Assembly: GCF_002811245.1 (NCBI RefSeq)
Contig: NZ_NIVQ01000007.1
Coordinates: 62,001 to 126,000 of the forward strand
Length of the DNA stretch: 64,000 nt
Source of the DNA: Vibrio salilacus
Lineage (GTDB): Bacteria; Pseudomonadota; Gammaproteobacteria; Enterobacterales; Vibrionaceae
Direction: 5' to 3'
This document shows, in pieces, positions 16,614-24,563 of the stretch (positions are counted from its first letter, which is position 1; every line of letters starts with the position of its first letter). The notes below the pieces were generated by a model that was not told where the DNA came from, did no database searches, and saw only the letters and a list, made by a program, of their open reading frames with translations. A program made the translations under genes and the position numbers.

Positions 16614-17877
16614 TCCCGTTATATTTCGTACTGTTTCGGATCGAACTGGCTAGACGACCTCCGGTAGTGCCGCTGATTCTATCCCCGGCCATATCACCCA
16701 TTCCCTTCATCAAATTCGCACCGGTATCCGCTGCAATACGCCCCGCTTTTACAGCGCTACCTTTAAAGCCGCCGCCAGAAGATTGACCGGAAGCTTGAGA
16801 GAAGGAGCCAGCTTCGTCAGAATCGCCGCCACCGCTAAATGCTCCGCCCAGGCTCGACATAACGTCAGTATTGTTCGCTACGTTCTCACCTGCTTTTGCA
16901 AATGCAGCCTGAATAGCAGACGCACCGCCGGCGGTAGCCATTGCTGCACCGGTAGCCATACCACCAGTGGCAACAGCCGCTCCGGCCATCGCTCCGGCCA
17001 TCGCTCCGGCACTGATACTGCCTGCACCTGCCCCCGCGCCGCCTCCAGGAACCAGGCTGGCGACCACATTGGGAGCCGAGTGAATAAGCATCACGAGAAC
17101 CAGTGAAACTACAAAGATCACCAGCAGTTCACGCATAGGGGCATCATTGGATAGATCGGCATAGAAACCGTCCATGATCGACATGGCAATGCCAATGAGC
17201 AACGTCATTGTCATCAACTTCAAAGCAACGCCCAATACGCTTTTGAAGTAGTTGATTGCTATATCTGAAGTCCAGCGCGAACCACCAAAACCCAGCACGA
17301 AGACACCGGCATAGATCAATATCCAAGCCGTCACCAAGGCCAACAACACATTGGCCGCCACTACCGCCATACATGCTAAAATTGCCAGCGTGATTAAGAA
17401 GATAGACAAGTTATCTATCGGGCTTGTGATGCTGTAGGACTCACCAGCTTTCACAATAATGTCGAACGCAATACTAATAGGCTCTGACGGGGTTAGGTCT
17501 CTCGGAAGGCCACCGGCTTGAGCACCGATCATTCTCAACGAGTCGATGATTGACGTCGCAAAGTCTGGGCCGTTTCTGAGCAACCAGAGAAAGAAACCAA
17601 ACGTCAGGATGAAGCGCACGAACTCGGCAAAGAACTCCCTTATATCCGCTTGTTTAAGGATTAAGGTCCCGCCAGTCCAAACAAGGGATATAGTACCCAG
17701 CGTCCAGAACAGCCAGGCGGCATAGTTTGTAATTACCGTGCCCCAAGTAGCACTGGCCGTCATGAAACGCACGGCCACTTCATCCAAGACACCATTAGGC
17801 TCAATGGCCGCTGACGCAGTTTGCGAAGTCAGTACAACTGCTAGGAGCATCACAAGTCGAATGAATATCTTGCTCAT
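16588..17877 (-). CDS. trbL: TrbL-like conjugal transfer inner-membrane protein
   Basis: A 429-aa homolog of IncP TrbL, the VirB6-like polytopic channel protein of P-type mating systems. It has a signal-like start (MSKIFIRLVMLLAVVLTSQTA). About six membrane segments lie between residues 40 and 270. A Gly/Ala-rich stretch follows (about 285-340, GGGAGAGAGSISAGAMAGAM), typical of TrbL, and then a polar tail. ATG 17877 abuts the trbK-like stop; a longer frame upstream overlaps that gene and is unlikely. It is shorter than RP4 TrbL (about 528 aa). Other mating-pore genes (trbB to trbI) are absent here. Confidence 0.88.
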   Translation of the reverse strand: MSKIFIRLVMLLAVVLTSQTASAAIEPNGVLDEVAVRFMTASATWGTVITNYAAWLFWTLGTISLVWTGGTLILKQADIREFFAEFVRFILTFGFFLWLLRNGPDFATSIIDSLRMIGAQAGGLPRDLTPSEPISIAFDIIVKAGESYSITSPIDNLSIFLITLAILACMAVVAANVLLALVTAWILIYAGVFVLGFGGSRWTSDIAINYFKSVLGVALKLMTMTLLIGIAMSIMDGFYADLSNDAPMRELLVIFVVSLVLVMLIHSAPNVVASLVPGGGAGAGAGSISAGAMAGAMAGAAVATGGMATGAAMATAGGASAIQAAFAKAGENVANNTDVMSSLGGAFSGGGDSDEAGSFSQASGQSSGGGFKGSAVKAGRIAADTGANLMKGMGDMAGDRISGTTGGRLASSIRNSTKYNGNDDDKEGD

Positions 17878-18124
17878 GATTAGAACCCCTTGTTCTTGGA
17901 GCGATCCGTGGGTTCGCCCATATCCCAAAGACAGTTCCCTTCCTCCCTCTGCTCTTTCGTCAGGTTCGGGTTGTCACAGTTGATCGTTGCAGGGTTTGGC
18001 CCGTCATCTTCACCGCACCCCACCAGAACAAAAGAGGCCAACGCGCTAACGATAAAAAGTCGGGTGATTTTCTTCATGATTAAAACCCCCTGTTTTCTGA
18101 ACGGTCGGTTGGCTCGCCCATATC
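17875..18124. repeat. 50-bp direct repeats flanking the trbK-like gene
   Basis: Bases 17875-17924 and 18075-18124 match at about 40 of 50 positions and are exactly 200 bp apart. Each includes a gene end (coding DMGEPTDRS-x-N-x-GF, stop) plus the start codon of the next gene. TrbJ and the TrbK-like lipoprotein thus share the same C-terminal tail. Confidence 0.9.
17880..18077 (-). CDS. trbK: TrbK-like small lipoprotein (candidate entry-exclusion protein)
   Basis: A 65-aa predicted lipoprotein. The signal peptide has a clear lipobox (LASFVLVGC), with mature Cys21, followed by a short acidic, Asn-rich domain. RP4 TrbK, the entry-exclusion lipoprotein, has this size and lies between trbJ and trbL, as here. 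Sequence resemblance beyond the signal peptide is not visible to me, so the name rests on position and type. The C-terminal tail copies that of the TrbJ-like protein upstream. It would block redundant transfer from a donor with a matching system. Confidence 0.7.
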   Translation of the reverse strand: MKKITRLFIVSALASFVLVGCGEDDGPNPATINCDNPNLTKEQREEGNCLWDMGEPTDRSKNKGF

Positions 18125-18859
18125 GAACAACCTTTCACGAGACGCTTGATATTGAGCTTCGCGGTCAGCATCCGCCTGCATTCGAGTGCCAACGGCATTC
18201 TGCTGGGCAATCAACAGGCTTCGGATTTGCAGGAGCTGGTTGGCCTGGTTGCTAGCGAGCTGGTTAGCGTAACCAATGGCGGCCAGTTGGCCGTCCGCGC
18301 CTTGGGCGGCAGATTGCAGACGCTGGAGCTGTCGAGCGTCGGCCTGCAAGTTGTCTTGCTGCTGCTCCAGGCCCTTAAACAGCGCGTCGTTGGCCTTCTT
18401 CTGCGATTCAGATGCCAAGCGGCGGTTCTCGGCCATAGCGACCCGTTCGGCATCGCTGCATCCCGCCGACGAGAAACAAGGCGAGCTGCGGTAATAGGCC
18501 ACGTCCTGGAACTTGCCTAGGTAAGCATCGAGGCTACCAAGCTGGTTTTGGTAATAGGCGAGTGTGTTGGTCGCCTGGTTCAGATCGTTGATGGTGCGCT
18601 GCGCCTGGTCCCAAATATAAGAAGCCGGGGCCATCGAGTTTTGCAGCATATTTTCGTACTGCTGCAACTGGGTTTGATACTGCTGAATTTGTTTAGCAGT
18701 CTGTGTAACAGCTTCCATTGCCGACATGATGTTCTGAACTAGATTCGTACCATCAGCAACCGGAATCCCCGCATATACAGGATTAGAAAGGTTTAACGCC
18801 AAGGAGATGGCAAGCACGGGAATTTTAGCCGCTAAAATTTTTCGTTTTAGCATGATCAT
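18080..18859 (-). CDS. trbJ: TrbJ-like conjugal transfer protein
   Basis: A 259-aa periplasmic protein of the TrbJ/VirB5 type. It has a signal peptide (about 1-30, ending NPVYAG) and a Gln-rich coiled coil (QTAKQIQQYQTQLQQYENML). Next come the YYRSSPCFSSAGCSD segment with two Cys and a second helical region. VirB5-type proteins sit at the pilus tip; TrbJ is also linked to IncP entry exclusion. It is the first gene of the trbJ-K-L set. Two in-frame ATGs (18859 and 18853) are possible starts. Its tail DMGEPTDRSENRGF is shared with the next protein. Confidence 0.87.
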   Translation of the reverse strand: MIMLKRKILAAKIPVLAISLALNLSNPVYAGIPVADGTNLVQNIMSAMEAVTQTAKQIQQYQTQLQQYENMLQNSMAPASYIWDQAQRTINDLNQATNTLAYYQNQLGSLDAYLGKFQDVAYYRSSPCFSSAGCSDAERVAMAENRRLASESQKKANDALFKGLEQQQDNLQADARQLQRLQSAAQGADGQLAAIGYANQLASNQANQLLQIRSLLIAQQNAVGTRMQADADREAQYQASRERLFDMGEPTDRSENRGF

Positions 18860-19089
18860 TTACTCTTAGTTGTTATGACTAAAAGTTGCATTCACCAACC
18901 TGTAGGGCTCGCTCCCTACTCCTGCCGTTACCAGCGGTGAATGTGGGCCTGTACAGAGCTAGCTCGCCACTTACTATCTCGGCGCCCGACCAGCGCGACA
19001 CCGTTAAACGCGCGGTCAAATAGGGTTAAACATCGGTGTCATTACCAACCGAAGCGGTTAGGGCTTCCGTCGATTCCTTTGCCATCACA

Positions 19090-20850
19090 TCAACGTGATC
19101 GGCTCTTATGTTGTCGTTTCGCTTTTTTAGCTGCCTGCTCAGCTTGCAGCTTGGCTTTACGCTGCTCTAATGCTGGCATGACCACCGCTTTTTCAGTTAC
19201 AGGGGCTGACTGAATAGCTAAAACCTCTAACTGAGATAGATTCTGCAACCGGCCACGGCGTGAAGGTGGCACTTTGCCAATCGGTAACACACCAGGCTTA
19301 TCTGACCGTTTGGCCTTTTTGCTCTGGGCTATTAATGCCTGACGGCGACGCTCTAGCCCTGGGTCGGCAAACTTTATAGACAGGTTGCCATCTACTGCCG
19401 CCTTGATCACTCGCGCCTTGAACTCAGGCGAGCCATTCACGGTAATACGATCACCGTAACGCTCCATTGCTACCTTTAGCGCAGCTAAAACACTGGTTTG
19501 GTTGGAAGCCGTCGACACTTGTAGACGCTCACCATCATCACGCACAGCACTGTTACCTGCTCGATAAATAATGGTGCCTTTTTTCGTAATCGTATCGACC
19601 GTTGCTTTGAGCTCTGCCTGAACTGCATCCCCGTTCAGTGTGTTGCCTTTAAGCTTTTGTGCAGACTCTCGGCTACGTAGCGCTTTGAGGGCTTCGCTAT
19701 CTCCCTGCAATGCTTGGCTTTTTAACCAATCCGCCCAGGCTTGGCGTTTATTGCTTTGATATATCGTTTGCCGTTGCTCTTGGTAACGCTTGTGAATACG
19801 CTCAAGCTCGCTTTTCAATGCATCGCTGGCCTGTTTGTACAAAAGCTTCTTAGTAAGCTTATTGCTACCGGTCAACTTAATCGCTGCGCGACGGCCACGC
19901 CCTTTCCTCTTGGCGTTATCAATCTGTCGATCTTTATCACGACGAGCCTGTTCAAGGGCTTGCGTTTTACTCTCTGCGGCATGTTTCTGCTCTGCTTGAT
20001 AACGGGCATATAGCTCGGTGGTATTCACCTTCAAGCGAACAGGTCGGTGTGTATATTGGCGGCTCGGCTTAACAGAATCCGATGCAGTCGCTTCAAAGGG
20101 ACCAAGGCGCGCTTCGAGTTTGGGTTTAGAAAACTCACGTCCTAAGGTGCTTGCTTTGATGATCGCTTCACCGTCGGCAACGATCACTAGACCATTTCCT
20201 CTGGTTCTTAACTGCAAACCATTGTCCTGCATGACCTGGTGCAACGCCTGCCAGCTATTGGCTGATTTAATCTCGTCCATGCATTCGCGCTTCACCCAAC
20301 CCACTAAGCTTTCAATACCCGAATGCCGCTCCATATCCATGGCACGCGATTCGGCCCCGCGCTTGCGCGGTATGTGATTATCCTGCTGCAAACCAAAATC
20401 CTGCTCGATGGCCTCGCACATTTCCGCTAGCTTTTTATGTGGGTAATAAGGCTCATGGATTGTGTTACGCGTAGGATGAATTTTATTGATCGCGATATGG
20501 ATATGTTGATTGTCCGTATCGTTGTGCACAGCACTGACACGCTGATGCTCGCCATAGCCCAAGCCTTGGCAAAGGCGCTCTTCTATCGCGGATAAAGTAT
20601 GCGCTTCTAACTGTTCACCATTAGGAAAGCTCACTATGAGGTGGTAGGTTTTATCACTCTTTGCTCGGGTGTTCGCAAACTGAGTCGCCAACACCTCACT
20701 GATCGCATCGCGCACGGTTTCCGCTTCACAGTTATTTAAACGAACGCTACCAAGTCGATGTTCTTTGCTCTGGTGATCGGTGATGTAATTCACCAAGCCT
20801 GCAAAGTCAGATTTCCCCTGAGAACGCATCGGTACATGCTTGGCGATCAT
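19090..20850 (-). CDS. traI: TraI relaxase, IncP type (MOBP)
   Basis: A 586-aa relaxase that nicks oriT and pilots the DNA strand into the recipient. The N-terminus is very like RP4 TraI: MIAKHVPMRSQGKSDFAGLV followed by NYITD, where Y22 is the nicking tyrosine. The metal-binding motif is HNDTDNQHIHIAINKIHPT. The C-terminal half is basic and less conserved. RP4 TraI has about 732 aa, so the tail is shorter here. The start overlaps the traJ stop (ATGA). It should act in trans on the adjacent oriT. Confidence 0.94.
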   Translation of the reverse strand: MIAKHVPMRSQGKSDFAGLVNYITDHQSKEHRLGSVRLNNCEAETVRDAISEVLATQFANTRAKSDKTYHLIVSFPNGEQLEAHTLSAIEERLCQGLGYGEHQRVSAVHNDTDNQHIHIAINKIHPTRNTIHEPYYPHKKLAEMCEAIEQDFGLQQDNHIPRKRGAESRAMDMERHSGIESLVGWVKRECMDEIKSANSWQALHQVMQDNGLQLRTRGNGLVIVADGEAIIKASTLGREFSKPKLEARLGPFEATASDSVKPSRQYTHRPVRLKVNTTELYARYQAEQKHAAESKTQALEQARRDKDRQIDNAKRKGRGRRAAIKLTGSNKLTKKLLYKQASDALKSELERIHKRYQEQRQTIYQSNKRQAWADWLKSQALQGDSEALKALRSRESAQKLKGNTLNGDAVQAELKATVDTITKKGTIIYRAGNSAVRDDGERLQVSTASNQTSVLAALKVAMERYGDRITVNGSPEFKARVIKAAVDGNLSIKFADPGLERRRQALIAQSKKAKRSDKPGVLPIGKVPPSRRGRLQNLSQLEVLAIQSAPVTEKAVVMPALEQRKAKLQAEQAAKKAKRQHKSRSR

Positions 20851-21221
20851 TGGTCCGCCCTCGGGCGAAGAATAGACTCCATAAGTGAACTCATTTGATC
20901 TTGCGTCGCCTCGATACGATTAAGCACTGCCAAGATCGTATTGGCCCCAACATGTGCCACCTTGGCATCATTACTAAGCCATAACTTCAGCAATCCACCC
21001 AGACGTCCTAAGTCACCATTAACCCGCACTAACTCGCGTACATGCTCTGCTTCGGTAATTCCCTGGATACGATAGCCTTGGCCGACTTCGCGCAAATAGG
21101 TCGAAGCACTGAGCCCAGCCTGTGCTGACATGGATTCGATCAGCGCACGCTCTTCCGGTAGGCAATAGACCTTAATCGGAGGACTATTCTTTCTCGTCGT
21201 CTTATTTGTGTTGTTCTCCAT
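20847..21221 (-). CDS. traJ: TraJ, oriT-recognising relaxosome protein, IncP type
   Basis: A 124-aa DNA-binding protein that brings the relaxase to oriT. It aligns along its length with RP4 TraJ as I recall it: SPPIKVYCLPEERALIE, VGQGYRIQGI, EHVRELVRVNGDLGRLGGLL, and an RPRADQ end. ATG 21221 (MENNTNKTTR) is preferred, since GAGAGGA precedes it; the frame upstream runs through the oriT. The gene order oriT-traJ-traI matches RP4. No traH or traK is seen. Confidence 0.93.
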   Translation of the reverse strand: MENNTNKTTRKNSPPIKVYCLPEERALIESMSAQAGLSASTYLREVGQGYRIQGITEAEHVRELVRVNGDLGRLGGLLKLWLSNDAKVAHVGANTILAVLNRIEATQDQMSSLMESILRPRADQ

Positions 21222-21238
21222 CTGTGTATCCTCTCTCA

Positions 21239-21350
21239 GGCCCCGCAGGGCAGGATCAACGTTGAGTGCCGAAGGTGCGAATAAGTCATAAGTGAAGAGG
21301 CTTCGCCATGCTTGCATGGAGGGCCTACTTCACACATCCTGCCCGCATTT
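21239..21350 (+). other. oriT: oriT of IncP (RP4) type, with nic site
   Basis: The segment follows RP4 oriT block by block: CGCAGGGCAGGATC, GTTGAGTGCCG, AGGTGCGAATAAG (21273-21285), AGTGAAGA, GGGCCTACTTCAC (21321-21333) and CATCCTGCCCG. The nic consensus YATCCTGY is at 21335-21342, so cleavage is expected between G21341 and C21342 on the plus strand. Between the blocks, a variable stretch replaces the RP4 hairpin. The leading strand would carry the repA side first and the tra genes last, as in RP4. Confidence 0.92.
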
Positions 21351-21439
21351 CAACTTTGGTTTTATCACGGAAAGTTATGCATGCCCTTGTGCATTTCTCT
21401 GTATTTAACTGTTTATTCCTGTGTAAACCTGTTTAACCG

Positions 21440-21520
21440 ATAAGTCCGCCACTTATCACGGTATGACACCGCACTTATAGTGATTTAATAGCGCTAAAAT
21501 AGCGGTCTTATAGTGATTTA
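21440..21520. repeat. Palindrome and paired direct repeats between oriT and oriV
   Basis: GATAAGT-CCGCC-ACTTATC forms a 7-bp palindrome near 21440-21458. CTTATAGTGATTTA is then repeated exactly at 21474-21487 and 21507-21520, 33 bp apart, about three helical turns. Such spacing suits binding of a dimeric regulator. No function is known. Confidence 0.65.
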
Positions 21521-21599
21521 TCTGTATTGGCTTTACTCAATATCACGACACAGAAAAACACAGCTTTCCTACACTTTCCGCTCTAGGCTAAATTCAAAG

Positions 21600-21959
21600 C
21601 CTTCGTGTTTAACTGCCCCTCAAGTGTCAATGAATGTTTAGACGCCAAGGAGAAAAATAAAAAATGCTTTATTTTCATTAAGTTAAAAATAAATAACTTC
21701 CAAAAAAATGATTTCATTGACAGTTTTAAGCCATTTATTTTTATCAATCTTATCCACAATATCTGTTTGCTTAACTACAGGTTAATTTTTATATAGGTAT
21801 ACCTACAGGAAAGTACTATAGGGGGTTCTACAACCACCTGTTATTAAAAAGATTTTTAGCACTTCGCGGGACAGAACATGCGCACTCCGGGACAGAACAT
21901 GCGTAAGCCGGGACAGAACATGCGCAAAATACCCCCTTTAAAGCGGGACAGAACATGCG
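21600..21959. other. oriV: Probable replication origin (oriV): AT-rich region, DnaA box, iterons
   Basis: A long AT-rich stretch (about 21640-21795) contains a perfect DnaA box, TTATCCACA, at 21750-21758 and a 12-bp palindrome TAGGTATACCTA at 21794-21805. It is followed by four iterons. The repA gene lies just beyond and is read towards the iterons. Together these are the parts of an iteron-controlled plasmid origin. This implies that the excised circle can replicate. Confidence 0.75.
21867..21959. repeat. Four iterons of CGGGACAGAACATGCG
   Basis: Exact 16-bp copies begin at 21867, 21888, 21909 and 21944. The first three are spaced 21 bp apart, two helical turns, so they face the same side of the helix; the fourth is 35 bp on. 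They are the likely RepA binding sites. Confidence 0.93.
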
Positions 21960-22032
21960 TGGATAACTTTCTAAATACCCAGGCTTAATAACATCAAGAA
22001 TGGTGCGTACATAATGTTTCATGCCGCTCACT

Positions 22033-23028
22033 CTACCTCTTTGTCCGTCGAGGTACTTGCGGAGCACTTGGTTTCAAAAGCAATCCTTTTTCGGTTGAAG
22101 TAGCATCTAGCTCTGGCCATGCATATTGAACCTTTTTAAGCCCGTCGAGAAACCGTTTTCTGAAATCTCGATGCCCCTGAGAAGTATTAGGATAATTGGC
22201 TCCTATTTGGTCCATTAGCCCTTCCCAAGGAATGACTGTTGAACGTTTTAAATAGCTGACTCGGTATGTTGCCCAGCAATATATATCGAGAGCCATAGGA
22301 GAACGCTTAATCAACCGTAATACCCTCATATCTAGAGGAACTGGTTTATCTGTTATCAGTTGAAAAAACTTTGGCGACAGATCTACCCAAGAGCCCCATA
22401 ATGAATTTTGATCTGGATGCTTTGTGCTCCACCATATATGTGAAACATCCGCTACTCTGGCACCAATCTCATCCTCAGAAATATATTCATCACCTTCATT
22501 ATGTTCCGTAAACATAACGCTAATGGTGGTTTTAAAAAGTTTGCTCATCTGCTCACGCAAACGCGAAATAGAACCATCTTTCCCCCCAGTTCCCGATAAC
22601 CCTAGTTCGGCCATAAAGCTTCTCTGAGAATTCCCTAATTCAAGCCTACGCGCCTCTGTCTCACCGATATAACCCTTATCCAATCTGGACTTGTTTCTTA
22701 CTGCTTGAGTGGTCATCCAAACCAGAAGCAAACGTGCATAGCAACCGTAAGGCAAACCTACAGATGAGGGGGCCATCATGTGCATTGTGAAATTACCATT
22801 CTTCCGACTCCACTCATTCGATTCTGGCTTACTGTGCGGTATGGTTGCTTGAATCAGAAGCCGAGCAATAAAACCGAGTTCATTAGCCTCCTGAGCACTG
22901 CACTCCTGGATTGCTATGATGTTGTCTATATATTTCGTGCTTAGATCTAGTTTACCGCTGGCACCCGAGGCACTTTTTTGCCGAGTAGTTCCCCTAGCCT
23001 GAACATCCGTTACATCTTTAAGCGTCAT
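22033..23028 (-). CDS. repA: Plasmid-type replication initiator RepA
   Basis: A 331-aa protein that resembles the plasmid RepA family of the IncW-like type. Typical parts are GFIARLLIQATIPHSKP, GLPYGCYARLLLVWMTTQAV, LGNSQRSFMAELGLSGTGG and a C-terminal region with KRSPMALDIYCWATYRVSYL. It should bind the adjacent iterons and open the origin. It follows the alpA-like gene by 12 bp and is probably in one operon with it. A replicon within an integrated element fits reports for SGI1-type islands, but its activity here is inferred. Confidence 0.85.
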   Translation of the reverse strand: MTLKDVTDVQARGTTRQKSASGASGKLDLSTKYIDNIIAIQECSAQEANELGFIARLLIQATIPHSKPESNEWSRKNGNFTMHMMAPSSVGLPYGCYARLLLVWMTTQAVRNKSRLDKGYIGETEARRLELGNSQRSFMAELGLSGTGGKDGSISRLREQMSKLFKTTISVMFTEHNEGDEYISEDEIGARVADVSHIWWSTKHPDQNSLWGSWVDLSPKFFQLITDKPVPLDMRVLRLIKRSPMALDIYCWATYRVSYLKRSTVIPWEGLMDQIGANYPNTSQGHRDFRKRFLDGLKKVQYAWPELDATSTEKGLLLKPSAPQVPRRTKR

Positions 23029-23040
23029 GTGAACTCAGAC

Positions 23041-23268
23041 TTACCAAATAAAACCAGGTCTTGCGGCTTTTAACGCAGACCTGCGCTTTTCTTCTATCCA
23101 GTTCTCCACTTCAGCTAGGTCCCAAGCAACACTTCGGCTGGTCAGAACAATACGACGAGGAAACTCACCACGCTGTTCCAGGTTATAGATGGTTCGATCA
23201 GACAAAGGGATCATGCTGAGTAAGGTTTTGCGATTTATCAGCGTTTTGTTTGTCATTGATGGATTCAT
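23041..23268 (-). CDS. AlpA-family regulator / excisionase
   Basis: A 75-aa MerR-like helix-turn-helix protein of the AlpA type (LINRKTLLSMIPLSDRTIYN, then RGEFPRRIVLTSRSVAWDLAEVENWIEE). Such proteins act as excisionase or as activator of the integrase of P4-like elements. A strong SD (AAGGAGAGGGG) lies before the ATG. The upstream gap is shared with a divergent 354-aa gene, so it may regulate both. Confidence 0.87.
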   Translation of the reverse strand: MNPSMTNKTLINRKTLLSMIPLSDRTIYNLEQRGEFPRRIVLTSRSVAWDLAEVENWIEEKRRSALKAARPGFIW

Positions 23269-23353
23269 ACCCCTCTCCTTTTCAACATTCTTGGGTTGAT
23301 AATGCCAGGAGCTGCCTGTAGATTAGGCTAATCATTGGACAAAAAAGTTGGAT

Positions 23354-24415
23354 ATGAAAATATTTGAAACTGAGATCGATGCGTCAGAACGACTAGGTCC
23401 GTTTTATATTCCTGTATGGGAGAATTCTGACAACTCTGTGGCAAATGCCATTCGAATTTTTAGGGAGAAATGGCATTCATACTCGGAAGAGTCTAGAAGC
23501 CACAACATCATAAACTTGATTAAACAGGTGATTGATCCCGTGGTATCGGAATACTTGAGTAGCCTTCCAAACCAGTATTTGTCCTTTTGCCCCATCTCAA
23601 GAGAAAAGTGTAACTATAGTGACCTCATCAAGTTGAGAGGTTTTCGTTATACAGCCGACCAAATTCATTTTTATTTACGCGACTTTGTTGGCAAGAGTTC
23701 CCATACAGAGCAAGACATACTGTTCATATCGACTCAAGATATGCTCAAATCATTGTTTATGATTTGTGAAGGAAAGAAACCTAATAGATCAAAACTAGCG
23801 CCTGATATCAGTTTAAAGTCGGATAAAAAAACACGACTGTGTGCCTTGTGTGGAAGCCCAACAGCGTTTTCACAGTTCATGCATACATGGACGAAACACG
23901 GATATATTGAGAGAGAAAACAATGATCGTGACAATGATGAAAAAGACGGAAAGAAAAAGCGACCGGATCTGAGTACGAATTACTGTCTAAACCATCGTCC
24001 CAAGCTTCATGATGGTTCTTGGAATTCTCTGTATAAGCAAGCCAGACGCTCTGCAGAACAATTTGAGCAAGAAGTCTTGAGATTACGACGCCAAATCGCG
24101 CATCCAGACCGACATAACGCTAAGTCCGGAGATAGATTAATTGATGAGTACTTTTACCACTTCATGCTGGACTCTTCACTGGACCCAACTAATGTGCCCG
24201 AACTGCGCAACTTAGCCCGAAAGATGGTAGATTCTCGGCTAACGGACAATAAAAAACGCATGCTGGTTCTTCGTAAACAGAACCGCTCTAATAAACAAAT
24301 TGGTATATTGCTGGGTGAAATCACTGGTAAGCCGTTGTCAAATCAAGCTGTTTCTAAAGCTTTAAGCACGGTACGCAAAGAGTTTCGTTATGTCATGCTA
24401 AATGAAATTGATTAA
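23354..24415 (+). CDS. Unknown protein with zinc-finger-like and HTH-like parts
   Basis: A protein of about 353 aa, read from ATG 23354; a TTG lies six bases earlier. The middle has a possible zinc site: CALCGSP, a TWTKHG stretch, and CLNHRP after a charged insert (NDRDNDEKDGKKKRP). The C-terminus looks like a helix-turn-helix: KRMLVLRKQNRSNKQIGILL, then SNQAVSKALSTVRKEFRY. It is divergent from the alpA-repA operon, so it could be an element regulator. I do not recognise the family. Confidence 0.7.
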   Translation: MKIFETEIDASERLGPFYIPVWENSDNSVANAIRIFREKWHSYSEESRSHNIINLIKQVIDPVVSEYLSSLPNQYLSFCPISREKCNYSDLIKLRGFRYTADQIHFYLRDFVGKSSHTEQDILFISTQDMLKSLFMICEGKKPNRSKLAPDISLKSDKKTRLCALCGSPTAFSQFMHTWTKHGYIERENNDRDNDEKDGKKKRPDLSTNYCLNHRPKLHDGSWNSLYKQARRSAEQFEQEVLRLRRQIAHPDRHNAKSGDRLIDEYFYHFMLDSSLDPTNVPELRNLARKMVDSRLTDNKKRMLVLRKQNRSNKQIGILLGEITGKPLSNQAVSKALSTVRKEFRYVMLNEID

Positions 24416-24563
24416 TATTCGAAATCAAAAGTTGAGGAATTATCTTCTCACGTTACCTGTTCATAAAGAACCACATGCTTATGAAACGGTAAATTTCTCC
24501 ATTCTTATCAGATTAAGCACATGATACTATCTAGCTAATTAAAATAGATTAAACGAACAAAAA

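Noticed and set aside
16783..17106. A 107-aa plus-strand frame opposite trbL
   Set aside because: It lies fully antisense to the Gly/Ala-rich part of trbL, has no ribosome-binding site, and its composition reflects that repeat-rich DNA.
21828..22067. A 79-aa minus-strand frame with ACSVP repeats
   Set aside because: The peptide repeats come from the four iterons read as protein; it overlaps repA and has no good start signal.
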